Source of the DNA: Eumeta japonica | Taxonomy: Eukaryota; Arthropoda; Insecta; Lepidoptera; Psychidae | DNA length: 64,000 bases | Direction: 5' to 3' | Assembly: GCA_005406025.1 (NCBI GenBank) | Contig: BGZK01001233.1 | Coordinates: 122,770 to 186,769, forward strand | Shown: one piece after another, positions 11,985-23,790 of the stretch | Numbering within the stretch: the first letter of the stretch is position 1 | How the letters are laid out: each line of letters begins with the position of its first letter | Program-made: the position numbers and the translations under genes | Notes under the pieces: model-generated | What the model was told of the DNA's origin: nothing | The model's database searches: none | What the model saw: only the letters and a program-made list of their open reading frames with translations

Positions 11985-12024
11985 AAGCCAGTGCGGGTTT
12001 ACGCCGGCCGGCGGGCATTTTATC
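11985..12024 (-). promoter_or_regulatory. Candidate core promoter of the 239-aa gene
   Basis: On the minus strand, GATAAAAT (12017-12024) lies about 31 bp upstream of CGCACTGG, whose A at 11992 is a plausible start. This gives a 5' leader of about 50 nt before the ATG at 11941. The surroundings are GC-rich (CCGCCGGCCGGCG) in contrast to the AT-rich flanks. Assignment is by spacing only. Confidence 0.35.
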
Positions 12025-14990
12025 TTTTCCTATGTCTTTTGTTTGCGGCACGCTCGATGACATCCGCTAATGGCGAACTTATTGTTGCTTTGTAGTGGCG
12101 GTGCAAAGTCGAAATCGTTGTCTTGTAACTTTCTTTAAAATATGAGTATTCTTATAAATCGTTTCAAAAAAGAATTACCTATTTAATTATTCATATACAA
12201 TTGCGTATATGCACAATAAAAAATACATAGATTATGAAAAATCTTTGTGTTATTAATTTCTTAGATTGATTTTAAAATAACGCTTAAAAATAAGAATGTT
12301 GTTTTTTTTTGTGCTTTTAATTTCTATATTCAAAAAGAATGGACTTGACAGTAACATCCATTTTTGTACTTAAAAAGTTGTGTTTAAACTTGTAGATCCT
12401 TTTGAAATCAATTTGATTCATCAAAAGATATATGATTTAAGTTGGTATAATTTATTAAAAAGTAATGATTAATTTCAATAAAAAATATTTCTAAGTAACT
12501 TAAGATTTATTGATTTGTCGATTTTTGAATTGAAATACTTTTTGAACGTATTTTGCCATCTCGACCACAAGTCCCGTTCAAATTAGTTCGCTCAACACAA
12601 AAAATATCTTTAACAAGATATTTGATAAATGACAATGATGGATTTTTAGGCCTTTATTAATTTTAAAAGAGGACACTATTAATTTTGATCTCAAAAATGT
12701 AAACAATAATGTTTTCCTGTTTACCGATCTCTAAATCATGATTGATCAAAATAATGCTGAATGTTTTGAAGCTGGACTGCAAGGTCAACAGTTGTATATT
12801 TTTTTTTATTTAATTTCTCTTTTTTAATCATAATATAATACAAGTTTTACGTATAATGGAAATTATCTATTTTATTTTATGCTAGATTTCACCTGTGGCT
12901 ACTCCCGCGAGGACATAATGATTGTCCTTGTTCGAGATGCTTATTTACCGACTCATTACACAACACACATCAGATTAGAATTAAATACATTTTGTTTCAG
13001 TGGATTGATTTCAATAAGCTAAACACTAAAATTCAACTCGACTTAAGCCTCGTATTTGTTAAAAACATTTTGTATTAATTAGCTGGTTATTGGGTGATGT
13101 GCATTGAAAAAACAGACATATCAACATATCAATGTTATAAATACATACTTATAATACACTCAGCAGTTTTTTTTAGAAATATTTTTAATTATACACACAT
13201 AAAATCTATGAGTTTATAATGTGTACAGATTTGTTATATTCTTTAAAAAGCAAAGAATGAATAGGCGACGCTAACAATCGTTAGCCGGCATAAGCAACCC
13301 TAGCGGAACAAGACGCGTGCGCAGTTCAACAAAATGTCGATTTTCTTCCGCGACAGCGTATGTGGAACATGGGCTTGGTTTGTTTTTGAGATTATGACAT
13401 AACACTCGAATGTGTAACACGTTGCTCCACTGAACTACCAAAGACGACGTAATCGCACTATATGAAAAATACATTTATTTCATATCAGTTAAGAGATTTT
13501 GATATAAAATAAACTGTAAAATTTTCATTAGTTGACGTCCATTGACGTGAATCATACACAGAGTCCAAAGTAATGTATCTAATAGAGTATAATATTTAAG
13601 GAGCCTATGAATACCCAAGGTGGAATTGAAAAACTGTTCAAAAGTTAAAGTAACAAATCAATGATTTTTTTTATGTTTCGCCAGTAATATTATACTGAAT
13701 TTTATTTGAACAAAGGAAAAATACGATTTACTTGAAAAAACAGTCTAATACGATAGATACTGTATTGGTTCCACAGAATGAATACAATGTTGAAAGTCAA
13801 ATTGACTGCGCAATCTGTATCGACAACCGGATACTTTACACGTTCAATTTAGAGAGATATTTTTTTTTATTCAAGAATTTTGTTTTTAAGTGTAATTCTA
13901 AACGAGAAGCGATAATCACTAATTTATCTCTAGCTTCACGTAAGAAATACCTAACCTTTAAAAGCTCTAGACACAACTCAGACCTAAAACTTTTTTAGAT
14001 GAACAAGATGAAATCTTGTAGGTTATACAAAGAAAGTTATATGTTTTTTTTATATGATAAATATCGTGAAAAATATGATATCAGAGAACGCTTAATAAAA
14101 TACTATTGCATAATACCCTTTTCTTAGAGAAGATCAGAGCAGTAAATACAAATAATGAGAATACCCTTAGATTTTTAATTCTAAGATACCATTATAAAAT
14201 AATTTAGTGATTAGGACCTAAGTCGAAGATTAAATTTTTTTTTTTTTTCAACTCCATTCTGATTTTGTACGGAGACCAATTTGATGGAAAATAAAACTTG
14301 GCCGGTGTCATACCAACACGTCTCTTTCTTAACGTACTTTTTTCTTAATTTATTTGTAAATAATACTAAAGCCTGGATCCGTTTTTCTGCATTCGTCTGA
14401 ACGCTACAAAAAAAAAATCAGTTATCGTAGGCTATAAGACTGCGGCAAAATAAAATTATACCATAGTAATACGAAAGCGGCAACGCAAGTCCTTCAAATA
14501 GGTTAAAATATATTATTGATATAATTATCAAAAAAAATATAATATAAAGTTAAATTGAAGTAGGTACCTTACATGGTTCCAGTCTTGGTTCCTATTCTGT
14601 TCTAAATATTTTGTTTATGAAGTATAATTGGGAGTATCGAAAGCGCAAAAAATAATTTTCTTCTAAAAGAAAGTAAAAATACGCATTTCAAAATTCGGTA
14701 TTTTTTTTGCAAATTTTAAATATAAAAGTGATTTGTCATAATTACAATATTTGCATATTGGCAACACTTTTTAAGAATAGGCCAAGCCACGGTATGCACT
14801 CTCCTTCTAGTCCTCGGAATTATTGATAAAGTACTTATGAATAAAAACTTTAACTTTAATATTTCGTATAAAAAGAAATAACACAAATGACAACTTGTGG
14901 ATTGAAGTAAATAATTTTTTTTTCCTCTAGCGACGAGGAGGAGGTAAAAAATGTCTATCTCGCACACCCTCGCGCCCATACGCGTGGGTA
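12025..14990. other. AT-rich intergenic stretch, nothing recognised
   Basis: The stretch has poly(A)/poly(T) runs and short AT-rich chance frames, including 13271-13474 minus and 13732-13998 plus. Neither has motifs, splice context or coding-like base composition. Confidence 0.5.
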
Positions 14991-14994
14991 GTGT

Positions 14995-15290
14995 GGGGCT
15001 GAATCCCACTAAAAAAGTCTCCCTGAAAATGAAATTGTTGTATCCGGCTGTGCTATGTAGTCGGACGACTATTTAACTTCAACCGAACGCGGCCGGACTA
15101 CACACGTGGGTGCCGACGGCGCGTGACATGCACTATGGACGACGCCCGAAGGGAGTCGTCTCGGCCTAGAATGTCACAGGAAACCGTCACGGGTCGGTTT
15201 CCTTTCCTCCTATCTGGCACGGAGGCGGTCAGCGGCGGCCGGGTGGAGTAAGGGAACTTAGGTCGATGACCTAACTAACGGGAGGCAAAA
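14995..15290. mobile_element. GC-rich segment, probable retroelement fragment
   Basis: About 300 bp of GC-rich DNA (for example around CACGTGGGTGCCGACGGCG and GGTCAGCGGCGGCCGGGTGG) sit sharply inside AT-rich flanks. No frame stays open across it. The abrupt composition change and lack of coding suggest a fragment of an inserted element, perhaps a LINE untranslated region. Identity not established. Confidence 0.3.
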
Positions 15291-15402
15291 TAATAATAAT
15301 TAAAATTTTGTACCTGATAGATATAGTGGGTGGTAAAATTATGTTCCGCACGACCTCTGTTTGTTTGGTTTGTAGTCAAGATATTAAGTAATATTTATAT
15401 TC

Positions 15403-15417
15403 ACTAAGAGATGGCGC
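15403..15417 (+). promoter_or_regulatory. CTCF-like motif (AGAGATGGCGCT)
   Basis: The core AGATGGCGC is as at 2496. It is intergenic, just right of the GC-rich segment. Motif match only. Confidence 0.25.
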
Positions 15418-15617
15418 TTTTAATGAAAGTTAATATATCTATACAAAATGACCGCTTAGTTTATATTCTCGTCAAGAGGTGTCTTAATTCAGAGAAGATT
15501 TTTTTATTTTAGTCTTCAAAATGATAAGTAATTAATTTTAATTATATTTCAATCTTTTATTTGAAAATACTAACTATAATTTAATTTTCTTTATTAAATT
15601 ATAGTCAGTACTTAATA

Positions 15618-15659
15618 TTTTCTTGACTAATTAAATTATAATTTAATTAGTCAAGAAAA
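15618..15659. repeat. Perfect 42-bp AT-rich palindrome without loop
   Basis: The 21-base arms (TTTTCTTGACTAATTAAATTA and its exact reverse complement) abut with no spacer. Perfect identity implies a recent origin or continuing correction. It can extrude a cruciform. Confidence 0.85.
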
Positions 15660-16542
15660 GATAAAGTTAGGCAATATAGTTATAATCCTTTTAAACTTAT
15701 AGCCATACGAATATACCTATGGCTCAGAATTGTTTAATTACCAAATTGAATTTCTTTTTATTTTAAACTTAAGGGTATACGATTTTAATACAACGTAGAA
15801 TTAATTCCAGAATTAGTTCCAATCCAATTCTCAATTAAGTTTTCTTTATAGATTTCCATCTCAAAAAACCCGATCTCGCTATTTTTTCCAATTCTGGTCT
15901 AGCTCAATATAAATATTTTATATACTTACAAGTTGGTTCTTAGTGTGTAATTGCTTCATTATGCAACAAATTGAAGATTTGAACAAGGTTTTTAAACGCA
16001 GTCGTTTCGGCTTGTTAAAGTTTCGTATTACTTCCATATTTTCAAAAAACTGGAGTTTTATTTTTATTAAATTTGTTATTGAAAATTAAAATCTGAGTTT
16101 GAATAGAAAGAAAGGAAACGTCCGGCCTCCGTACTGGGCGCGTGAGCGTTAGTTCTATTTGTTTTGTATATTTCAAGAACTTAATGTTATGTAATTCGCA
16201 AATTGAAATGGAGATATAGACGAGGTGCGTCTAGAAAAGGGGACGCGCATAGACATTGAGAGTAATAAACAGAAAACGTACCTGTTGTAATTAGTCACAT
16301 AACGACTGCTCTTCTACATGGTGCAAGTTCCTGTCAGAGACTCGTGACATGCTCATTATTGTAAATTAGTTATTGAGGTATAAATAAAATACAAACAAAA
16401 CTGTTCTTTTAAAAGCTTGGATGGTACAGTGTTTCTGATATTGACTTCCTATATCTTTTTAATGGACGTATTTTTTTTAAAGATGTTCATTCGAAAAAAA
16501 ATTAGCGAAATCTGTCAGTGTTTCAAAAAGTGTTATGACTTT

Positions 16543-16589
16543 TATCATAGAATTTGTACTAAAAAGCTTTTAGTGCAAATTCTATGATA
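16543..16589. repeat. Near-perfect palindrome, 22-24-base arms
   Basis: TATCATAGAATTTGTACTAAAA pairs with TTTTAGTGCAAATTCTATGATA around AGC, with one G:T-type mismatch and one extra A. It resembles a small foldback element. Confidence 0.75.
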
Positions 16590-17308
16590 GAAATTAATTT
16601 TTCTACGTGCGGCCGCACGGCGCGGAAGGGCGCACAGGGGCGCCACCGCTGATGGTGGCGATTTTGTCAAGCAAGCATGGCTTGAATGCATTGAAACTGA
16701 GAAGTGAATAAAAGTAGCTCATAAAGCTACTGCACGTTTAATTAATGATCCACAGCACCATAAAGGTGCAAAGGATTTGCATTATATTTCTTTTCCATTT
16801 CCGTTTATAAACAAAGACGTATAGTGTTTATTTATAAATCCCCGGATTCAATGAAAGTACCAAAGCGTTGTTCGCGAAAAAATTAAAATTCAATTAAGTG
16901 TAAGCTTTGGCGGACAACAGTGAAACGGAGGCGATTCACAGAATGACAATAGAAAATTACGAAAATACCAGAAGAAACGGTATGTGGATGCTTCATCGAT
17001 TACTTACTACACGCAAGTTTTATTCATCTATTATTCAGAAATAAATAAGAAATTTTGCGTCATAGATCCGTACAGATTATTTATGAACAAAGAGAATAAA
17101 AAATTGAACACCGAGCAATCGTACAGCACACCAATGAGATATTCGTGCACGCATCTACCTACAATATACATTGAAGAAATACGACCCATAGAAAATAATT
17201 GTTGAGAGCGTAGTGATGGATGGTGCTATGTGATAGATAGAGATGAAACCAATCGTCAAGGCTTAAGTGAGATATAAAGTGCCTTTATAAAAAAACGAAA
17301 AATCTGGA

Positions 17309-17480
17309 CAACGGTCGACCTTGCAGGCTAGCCTCGAAATTTCTGGAATTGTTTTGAGCAATAAATAATATTTTTGAGTTGGGATAATACGAAAATATTA
17401 TTGCTCACATTTTGGACTTCAAATTTACCAGCGTTCCTTTCAAACATTATTAAAGGTTTTAAAACGAAGGACTAATTTAA
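17309..17480 (+). repeat. Dispersed repeat, copy 1
   Basis: It begins CAACGGTCGACCTTGCAGGC and shares this start, GAGCCTC-type continuation and internal order with 20999-21195. The two copies are clearly diverged and I see no coding capacity. Confidence 0.55.
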
Positions 17481-18904
17481 ACGGAAATCGTGCGGTGTTG
17501 ATTAAACATCTGTAACAGTTGCCTCTCTTAGGCCTCATTTACAAACCTTTCCGATGTGTTCTATATGCATTATGTCAGCCAAGTTAAAAAGTATAGAGTG
17601 TTACCCTCGTCTTGTTTACGTAAACATGTAACCAGACATTGTTAAAACGAATGCGATACGCACTTAGCCGTTCTCGTTGTTGGTTTTAATATTATAATAT
17701 AATAATTTTCATTTATTTATAATTATCGAGAATATGTATTTATGCAAAATAACGTGTTTAAATTGTGTCGTGTTTAATGATAAATATATTCAACTTCTAC
17801 AAGAATCTGAAAATAAAAAATATAATGATAATTTTTGTTTGGGACACAAATGAATCTAATTGTATTTTTCTGTAATTGGTTTCAGATTTCTGAGGAGTAG
17901 AAGAAGCCTTTTGAATATCACTGGCGTATTAATAATGTTTCTTATATATTTATAGTAATCGAATGTCAAATATAAGGTAAAATACAATGCGAGGTAATGA
18001 GTTCCACTATCCACCAATGGTAAAGGGGAAAGCTAATGAGCCTATGAAGTTCAAGTTTCTCTTAAGCATAATTACACAATATGTATAATGAGTACTTTTC
18101 AATGTGTTGTTTCGATGGTTTCTGAGAATGTAACAATTCACGCTTTGAAGTAGTATTGATATATGTTTTAGGCCCAAGATGTAGTATTAAGTATTAGGTA
18201 TCCGAGAATCATTTGCTTTGAAGATTAAAAAAATTGTCTGTATACTTTTATATTAACTTAGCTTAATTACAAGGAGAGTTTCTTTCTAAAAAAAATAATA
18301 ATTTTGTTGATTAAGAGCAAATAAAGTTGGAATCTATAAATTGTTACTTATAGGTAATAATTTGCTCAATCTAGTGCGATACGCCTAGGCGTATAATTAG
18401 GCAACAAGTAACCACGTATGAAAATAATTTTATTGTATAAAAATATTATCACTGTCTGCTTTATAAGTATTTATTCGAATCTCTTTATAGTAATAACATT
18501 ATTTAACCTCGAACGGTTTACTGTGGTAATTTCATATTTTCTCAAAGTAAAAGTTGTCTATGGTATAACCTCTCATTCGTTTAGCTGTTTGCGAGTAAAA
18601 GGTTCAAAATGTCGCTGTCAAGTAACCGCCACTTTATTTTAGTTAATATAATACACCTAATACTATTAGGTGGTGGATGTAATAGTCTGTCAGACACAGT
18701 TGACTGATCTTGACTATAATTAATTCTCTACTCAAATTGTATCAATGTTTTATTGTATTGAATAGTGCAAACGGGTGACATATTTGATTTATATATAATG
18801 TATATTTACTACCGCTTCCCTTTGAAATTCAATGTATAAAAGAAGAAAAACATAAAAATACTTAGCATAACATCGACGAGCATCTGGCGAAATTGATAGC
18901 GTAT

Positions 18905-19565
18905 TAGTCCAATAAAATCTCCAATTAAACATGATGTCACCAGTTTTGGCGCAATATGTAAAAATATGTTCGTAATTACATAAATAATGATAATATAAAA
19001 GAAATTTTAATTTACGTTGACGGGAAAGGGAGGGAAAAAAATAAAAATAGGGTTGAAAAACGCGTTTTTTCAAAATAACTCGATAACGGTGAGAAATATT
19101 AAAAAAAACAGTTTCAAATAAAAGTTGTAGAAAAAAAAAATCTACACAAAAAAGGTCGTTTTCAATTTTTCATTAGCTGCTTTAGTTTCGTTGCAAATAA
19201 TTATGCAAATAATAATGCGCGCTGCGTGATACAGGGCCGTAATAATTTGAACAATTTATCATAGTCCACAACGAAACAAATTTGTTTTTAATTATTAATG
19301 AAAAATTAAAAAAAGGACCTTTTTTGTGTACAATTTTTTTTCCTACAACTTTTACTTGTAACTTTTTTTTTTATATTTCTCACCGTTATCGAGTTATTTT
19401 GAACGAACGCGTTTTTCTACCCTTTCTAATTTTTTTCATCACTTCCCCGTCAATTTAAATTAAAATTTCTTTTATATTATCATTATTTATGTAATTACGA
19501 ACATATTTTTACATATTGCGCCAAAACTGGTGACATCATGTTTAATTGGAGATTTCATTGGACTA
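18905..19565. mobile_element. 661-bp foldback (long inverted repeat) element
   Basis: The left arm from TAGTCCAAT at 18905 and the right arm ending ATTGGACTA at 19565 are reverse complements over about 270 bases each. They share CTCCAATTAAACATGATGTC, TTTTGGCGCAATATGTAAAA, TTCGTAATTACATAAATAAT and AACTCGATAACGGTGAGAAA, with scattered mismatches. The arms enclose about 110 bp with weaker pairing. Outside both ends the complementarity stops. There is no transposase. The two AT-rich frames over the arms (18789-19073 minus, 19538-19756 plus) begin with the same MFNWRF because they read the same repeat. Confidence 0.85.
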
Positions 19566-20022
19566 TAATGACAGTCGTCACACTTACTGAGTGTGAACGT
19601 ACGGCTCGTAAGTACTACAGCGAATTGACTTCAAACTATTGCTTCTGTCTTCCTATTTTCTTAGGTAGATCGTTGTTACAAAAATCAAATCTCGTTTACA
19701 ATAATAATTTAAAAATATATGTAAAGAAGATATCTAACTTCATAATTCTATATTAAAAAAAAAAATAATATATTTATCTATTAATGTTTGTTAAAAAATT
19801 CTAGCTCGAAATTCCTATACGGGGACTAATTTTGATCATTTTCGAAATAATAGATGCGTGTAGATTCCGCTCGTATGAAATATGGTACCGCCCAACTTCT
19901 TTATAGCTGACAATATAGACGTTATATTGTCAGTCGTTCATGAAGTATGTCCCGATAGGATTTGACATTCGATTCTAATTATATTCTATTGTGTGAGGTG
20001 TTAATTCGCCGAAATCCATAAT

Positions 20023-20320
20023 AGACGCTCGCCTGCAGCATGCATTAAAATGCAGCATGCGACCCACCGCTGACCCTCGAATCTGTTCTTCTATTACGAA
20101 TCTCTGTCCAACGAATTGTTTATTTATGATGAACTAAACATAAAAAAAAAAAAAAACTATAATAAACAATTAACACTTGTTTAAATATTAGATGTCTGGC
20201 AATCTTCTAGAATCAATATTCGATTAGTTGAATAGGGATTCGTGGTGGAAGAACAGATTCGAGGGTCAGCGATGGGTTGCATGCTGCATGTTAATGCTTA
20301 TTGCCGGCAAGCGTCGATTC
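20023..20320. mobile_element. Inverted-repeat MITE-like element (about 90-bp arms)
   Basis: The left arm (about 20025-20115: GACGCTCGCC, GCAGCATGC, GCTGACCCTCGAATCTGTTC) pairs with the right arm (about 20226-20320: GAACAGATTCGAGGGTCAGC, GCATGCTGCATG, GGCAAGCGTC). About 110 bp of AT-rich DNA with a poly(A) run separates them. No coding. It lies 460 bp from the larger foldback element but has different arms. Confidence 0.75.
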
Positions 20321-20439
20321 TCATCATCCGGTCTTCCGAAATAAGAGGAATATGCCACGAACGTTAAATGTAAATAACGCAAAGCGACGATTATAAACAA
20401 CGATGGGTAGTATGCAAAAAAAAATTGTAACAAAACGCA

Positions 20440-20760
20440 AGGCGAAACTTGGCGTTCCCACAGTGCGACAGCGGTGACCGTCGGCCGCCGTCCGACGTAA
20501 TAGAGGCAACAGGCGTGACCGTCCAAATAGTGGAAATGACGGACGAAAATAGAAATGGTATTTCGCGGTCGTTTGAGTCGGTGCAGTCGTGGAAAGTCCG
20601 GTTTTCTCTAATCGCGCACAGACGAGCCGCCGTGGAGGATTCGCCATTTCTCTTCGGGCTGATGGCTGTCGATCGCCGTGTTTACTGCGAGGCGTGGAAT
20701 ATTTGTGTTTGTACGCTGGTAACCCTCACCGGAATCACTAAATATCACGCAAAAGATTGA
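20440..20760 (+). promoter_or_regulatory. CpG-rich island, possible promoter/5' exon
   Basis: The island is about 320 bp of CpG-dense DNA in AT-rich surroundings. It carries an initiator-like GTGCAGTCGTGG near 20580 and a good donor (ACGCTG before GTAACC, about 20719). The long plus frame (20449-20760) has no ATG at its start and no recognisable motif, and minus frames are equally open. I read it as regulatory or 5' untranslated rather than coding. The target gene is not in view. Confidence 0.3.
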
Positions 20761-20912
20761 TGCGCGTTTCGTATTTTCCATTAAGTTTGTTGAAGACGAA
20801 AAATTTAATTCGGCACCTGGAAATGTATTATATATATAAATCTAATATATACACATTATTTCCTATATACATTTGACGTGTTAAGTTTGATTAAAATTCA
20901 CAACCATTTAAT

Positions 20913-20986
20913 TTTATTTAAGGCGTACTATGCATCATTAGGCATCATTCTAAATGCCTAATGATGCATAGTACGCCTTAAATAAA
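20913..20986. repeat. Perfect hairpin, 33-bp arms and 8-base loop
   Basis: TTTATTTAAGGCGTACTATG (arm continues to 20945) is exactly matched by the reverse complement from 20954 to 20986. Loop CATTCTAA. Thirteen bases further on begins the second copy of the CAACGGT-GACCTTGCAGGC dispersed repeat. Confidence 0.9.
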
Positions 20987-20998
20987 CAAATCTAATGA

Positions 20999-21195
20999 GC
21001 AACGGTTGACCTTGCAGGCGAGCCTCAAAACATCCCGCATTGTATTGAAAAATAATACTCGAAGTACAGAAAAAAACATGTTGCTTGAGTTCAAAACCGG
21101 AAAACCTCTTTGAAATTTATTAGAAGTATGAAAAAATGACTTCAATATAATTTTCCAAATATATCTTTTGAACAAAGTAACTTATTTAAACTGGT
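20999..21195 (+). repeat. Dispersed repeat, copy 2
   Basis: It starts CAACGGTTGACCTTGCAGGC, as at 17309. The overlapping minus frame (20978-21175) is a by-product. It is immediately preceded by the perfect hairpin at 20913-20986. Confidence 0.55.
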
Positions 21196-21677
21196 TTTAC
21201 GGCATAAGATGCAATTTTTCTTTTTATTTAAAAAAGTATTTGGACTTTAAAAATCGATCATTCAAGGAATCTAATTTTGCAATAAACCTTATTTATCATT
21301 TTGTCAGCATCTTTTGATCAAATCGTCTTCAAGTAATTTAAATATTGTTATGGAAAGACGCTGTTTGATTTTTTTTGTTCACAATATCTTTGCAAAAACT
21401 AATGGAATTTGATACAATTCAACATTCAATGCAGTTAGAATCGTTCAGGTAAGCAGTTTGAAAAAATATAAATAAAAAATATTTTCAGATTTTTTTTTTA
21501 TTTTCGTTAAGTCTGCGCAATGATTGCCGTTAATTTTTTATTTTTGCAAAATCTAAGTTCAGTCAAGGCCTTTCATATGTCACATACCTTAATTTAATCG
21601 ATCGATACACTCCTAAACATACATTCTTGTACACACCTTCACACCCACGCGAAAACCCACTACATCCACACTTTTTC

Positions 21678-21790
21678 TCTCACACGTGGGTGTACGTGTG
21701 AGAAGAATCATGTTTTAAGTTAACACTAAGAAAATTGAAAAAAAAAATTCACTTTTCAATTTTCCTAGTGTTAACTTAAAACATGATTCT
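21678..21790. repeat. Two adjacent hairpins (10-bp and 38-bp arms)
   Basis: TCTCACACGT/ACGTGTGAGA (21678-21703) abuts a second inverted repeat (21704-21790) whose arms run AGAATCATGTTTTAAGTTAA... and pair across a poly(A) spacer with one or two mismatches. Such tandem hairpins are typical of short foldback elements. No coding. Confidence 0.8.
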
Positions 21791-23630
21791 TTCATCAACA
21801 ACGGATATACAATACGATAAATACAATATTTGTACCATATCAATAAGACCCGTTAAATTTTCTGATCATTAAAAAAAAAGTAATGCTATTCTTTATTATA
21901 TTCGAAGTAAAAGCTCGAGAAAACCTATTTGCATAATTCAAAGAGACGAAGATTCCAGTAATGGCAGTGCAGTGACTATAAGTCCAAGCGCGGCGAGAGC
22001 GGAGAAAATGTTTTAGTGTAGGAAAGTGAAACTGGGTAGCCAGCCTTGACCGTCACGCCGCCGCACAGCGCCTGCGTGGAGCCGCCTGCTGGTATATATT
22101 TGTATGATTTTATTTTAAAAGAATTAGAAATATTCAACTTTAATTCGAGTTTTTTATAAAGAAAATAAAAAAAATATAAAATAAAATAGTTTATTTAAGT
22201 ATTTATATGCATTATAGTAATTTTGAATAATTCGGTTTTCATACAGAATCATTCGTTTATGGACATGAATTTTGTAACTTGACTTTGGTTGGTTTAAAAT
22301 ACTTATTTTGATAAATTGAGTGTAACAATAGTCCTTTTTTTTATTTAACTTCGTAAACCTATTCCATGTAGCTTATATATTTTAATCTCTCTAATCCATT
22401 GGCTTTTTACATATATTTTAATCTCCTTAGGATTAATTCGGAATTTTATATTGGTTGTCTATCTATATTACCTTTTATACATTCTATGATAGAGGTTGTA
22501 TTTATAAAGAATGACCCAAAAATAATCTACCAAAGGAGACTCCATGCATTCCTCTAGTTTATTGTCTTCAGTACACGATTTTCGGTGGCCACAGTAAGGA
22601 AAGTGTTCACGGAGTTTCTTGCACTTAAAAAGTGTTGATGTCGGGCCATTACGCTTTCGACCCGGCGTGACGCAATGCCGGTAAGTGTAACCACGTTGTT
22701 TGCGTGGCCGTAACGGCCTTTCAGTCTATCCGATAAATAAACAACTCGCAGGTGTGTCGAGTTCGTCCGTCCGTCTGTTATTTTCTTAGGTGAATTACTG
22801 CCGCAGTTTGATAAATATATTTTCCACCTCTACCTTTCACGGAGGGCTACATGTCCAGTGGTTGACAAGGATGATGGTCAGTACGTCGCGTCGTTTTATA
22901 CGATTCGTGTTGACGTTTTCTGTCAGATTTTAACCACCCTACTGCTGAAGTTTATCATTCCACAACAGTTAAATTATAGATTGCCGGACTTGATTTTCAG
23001 TTGTACATGCTACTTCAGTGCGTGTCACAGAATGCCAACGACCGTCGTCACTAATGTGATTGAGCGTCTAAAACCAAAGGCTTAACATGGTCTTTGGTAG
23101 TTGATTTGGCTTGTTAAAACTAATTACTTAATTCAGAATAGAACGAGACACTTTCTAGCTCAAAAGCAATTTTCTTAACCACTGAGTTCTTCACCAAAAT
23201 ATTGAAGTCGAAATGGATATTTGGCGTCTTCAATCGAGATGGTATTCGTTGGGAATGAAAGATTCTCATGATGCGGCTATCGACCGGATGTTTTGGCTTA
23301 AGACGGTCTTCTGTACTAGGTCGAATGAAGATCTAGCAAACTTTACAGGTATCCCGAGATTCATGAGTGGTTGATATTGAGGGACGACGACGACGCTTAT
23401 GTCCTGAAGTGAACTGCTGTTGTGTGTGCAAATGACAGCTCCATGAAAATCATCTCATGTGCACGCAGCTTCATTTAGAAATGTCAATCACAAAGCATGA
23501 ATAAGATACGACAGAAGTCTACACGTTTGAAAAGCAAATACGGGAAAGTGTGAATCAATGATTGCAGCACTCGCTTGTGCAGGAAACACTGAGTACCGTG
23601 CGTCTATATAATATACCGATGATTCACTTG
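21791..23630. other. Intergenic stretch with a moderately GC-rich middle
   Basis: The region 22560-23090 is less AT-rich (GGCCGTAACGGCC, CGTCCGTCCGTCTG) and may be a decayed repeat. The plus frame 22858-23085 lacks an ATG at its start and a recognisable domain. No gene is assigned. Confidence 0.4.
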
Positions 23631-23631
23631 G

Positions 23632-23790
23632 ATCAAATCAAATCAAAAATATCTTTATTTCGTAGGCAGTAGAAACTGTTTTCGACATTAAAATTACCAC
23701 CCATTCCAAATGATGCTTCACAATGAGAAGAATGGGCAAGAAACTCAAGGTTTGCCCTTTTTTACTCATCGATACAATATATTGAATAAT
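23632..23790 (-). mobile_element. LINE 3' end (Lepidoptera-type)
   Basis: On the minus strand the order is GAGTTTCTTGCCC, GGAATGGGTGGTA, ACGAAATAAAGATATTTTTG and a (TTTGA)n tail at 23632-23645. This is the order I know from the 3' ends of abundant lepidopteran non-LTR retrotransposons: GTTTCTTGCC, TGGTGGTA, GAATAAA and a TTTGA-rich tail. No reverse-transcriptase sequence is recognisable upstream, so it is 5'-truncated. Confidence 0.6.

Larger units (their letters stand above)
15660..18904. other. Intergenic stretch with scattered repeats
   Basis: It contains the imperfect palindrome at 16543-16589, a small GC island near 16610-16660 (GCGGCCGCACGGCGCGG), and one copy of a dispersed repeat at 17309-17480. 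The open frame at 16984-17205 is AT-rich and motif-free. No gene seen. Confidence 0.5.

Noticed and set aside
11579..11986. Plus-strand frames of 135 and 61 residues
   Set aside because: Antisense shadows of exon 1 of the four-exon minus gene, which has a signal peptide and fits its splice phases.
13261..13470. GC-richer patch inspected for a tRNA gene
   Set aside because: No cloverleaf pairing or B-box (GGTTCGANTCC-like) sequence could be assembled.
18789..19756. Two frames beginning MFNWRF on opposite strands
   Set aside because: They read the two arms of the 661-bp foldback element; identical starts come from the inverted repeat, and the rest is AT-rich without motifs.
20266..20760. Three overlapping frames of 86-107 residues in the GC-rich island
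   Set aside because: The plus frame starts at TTG and all three strands/frames are open only because the DNA is GC-rich; no motif, no consistent splice signals.
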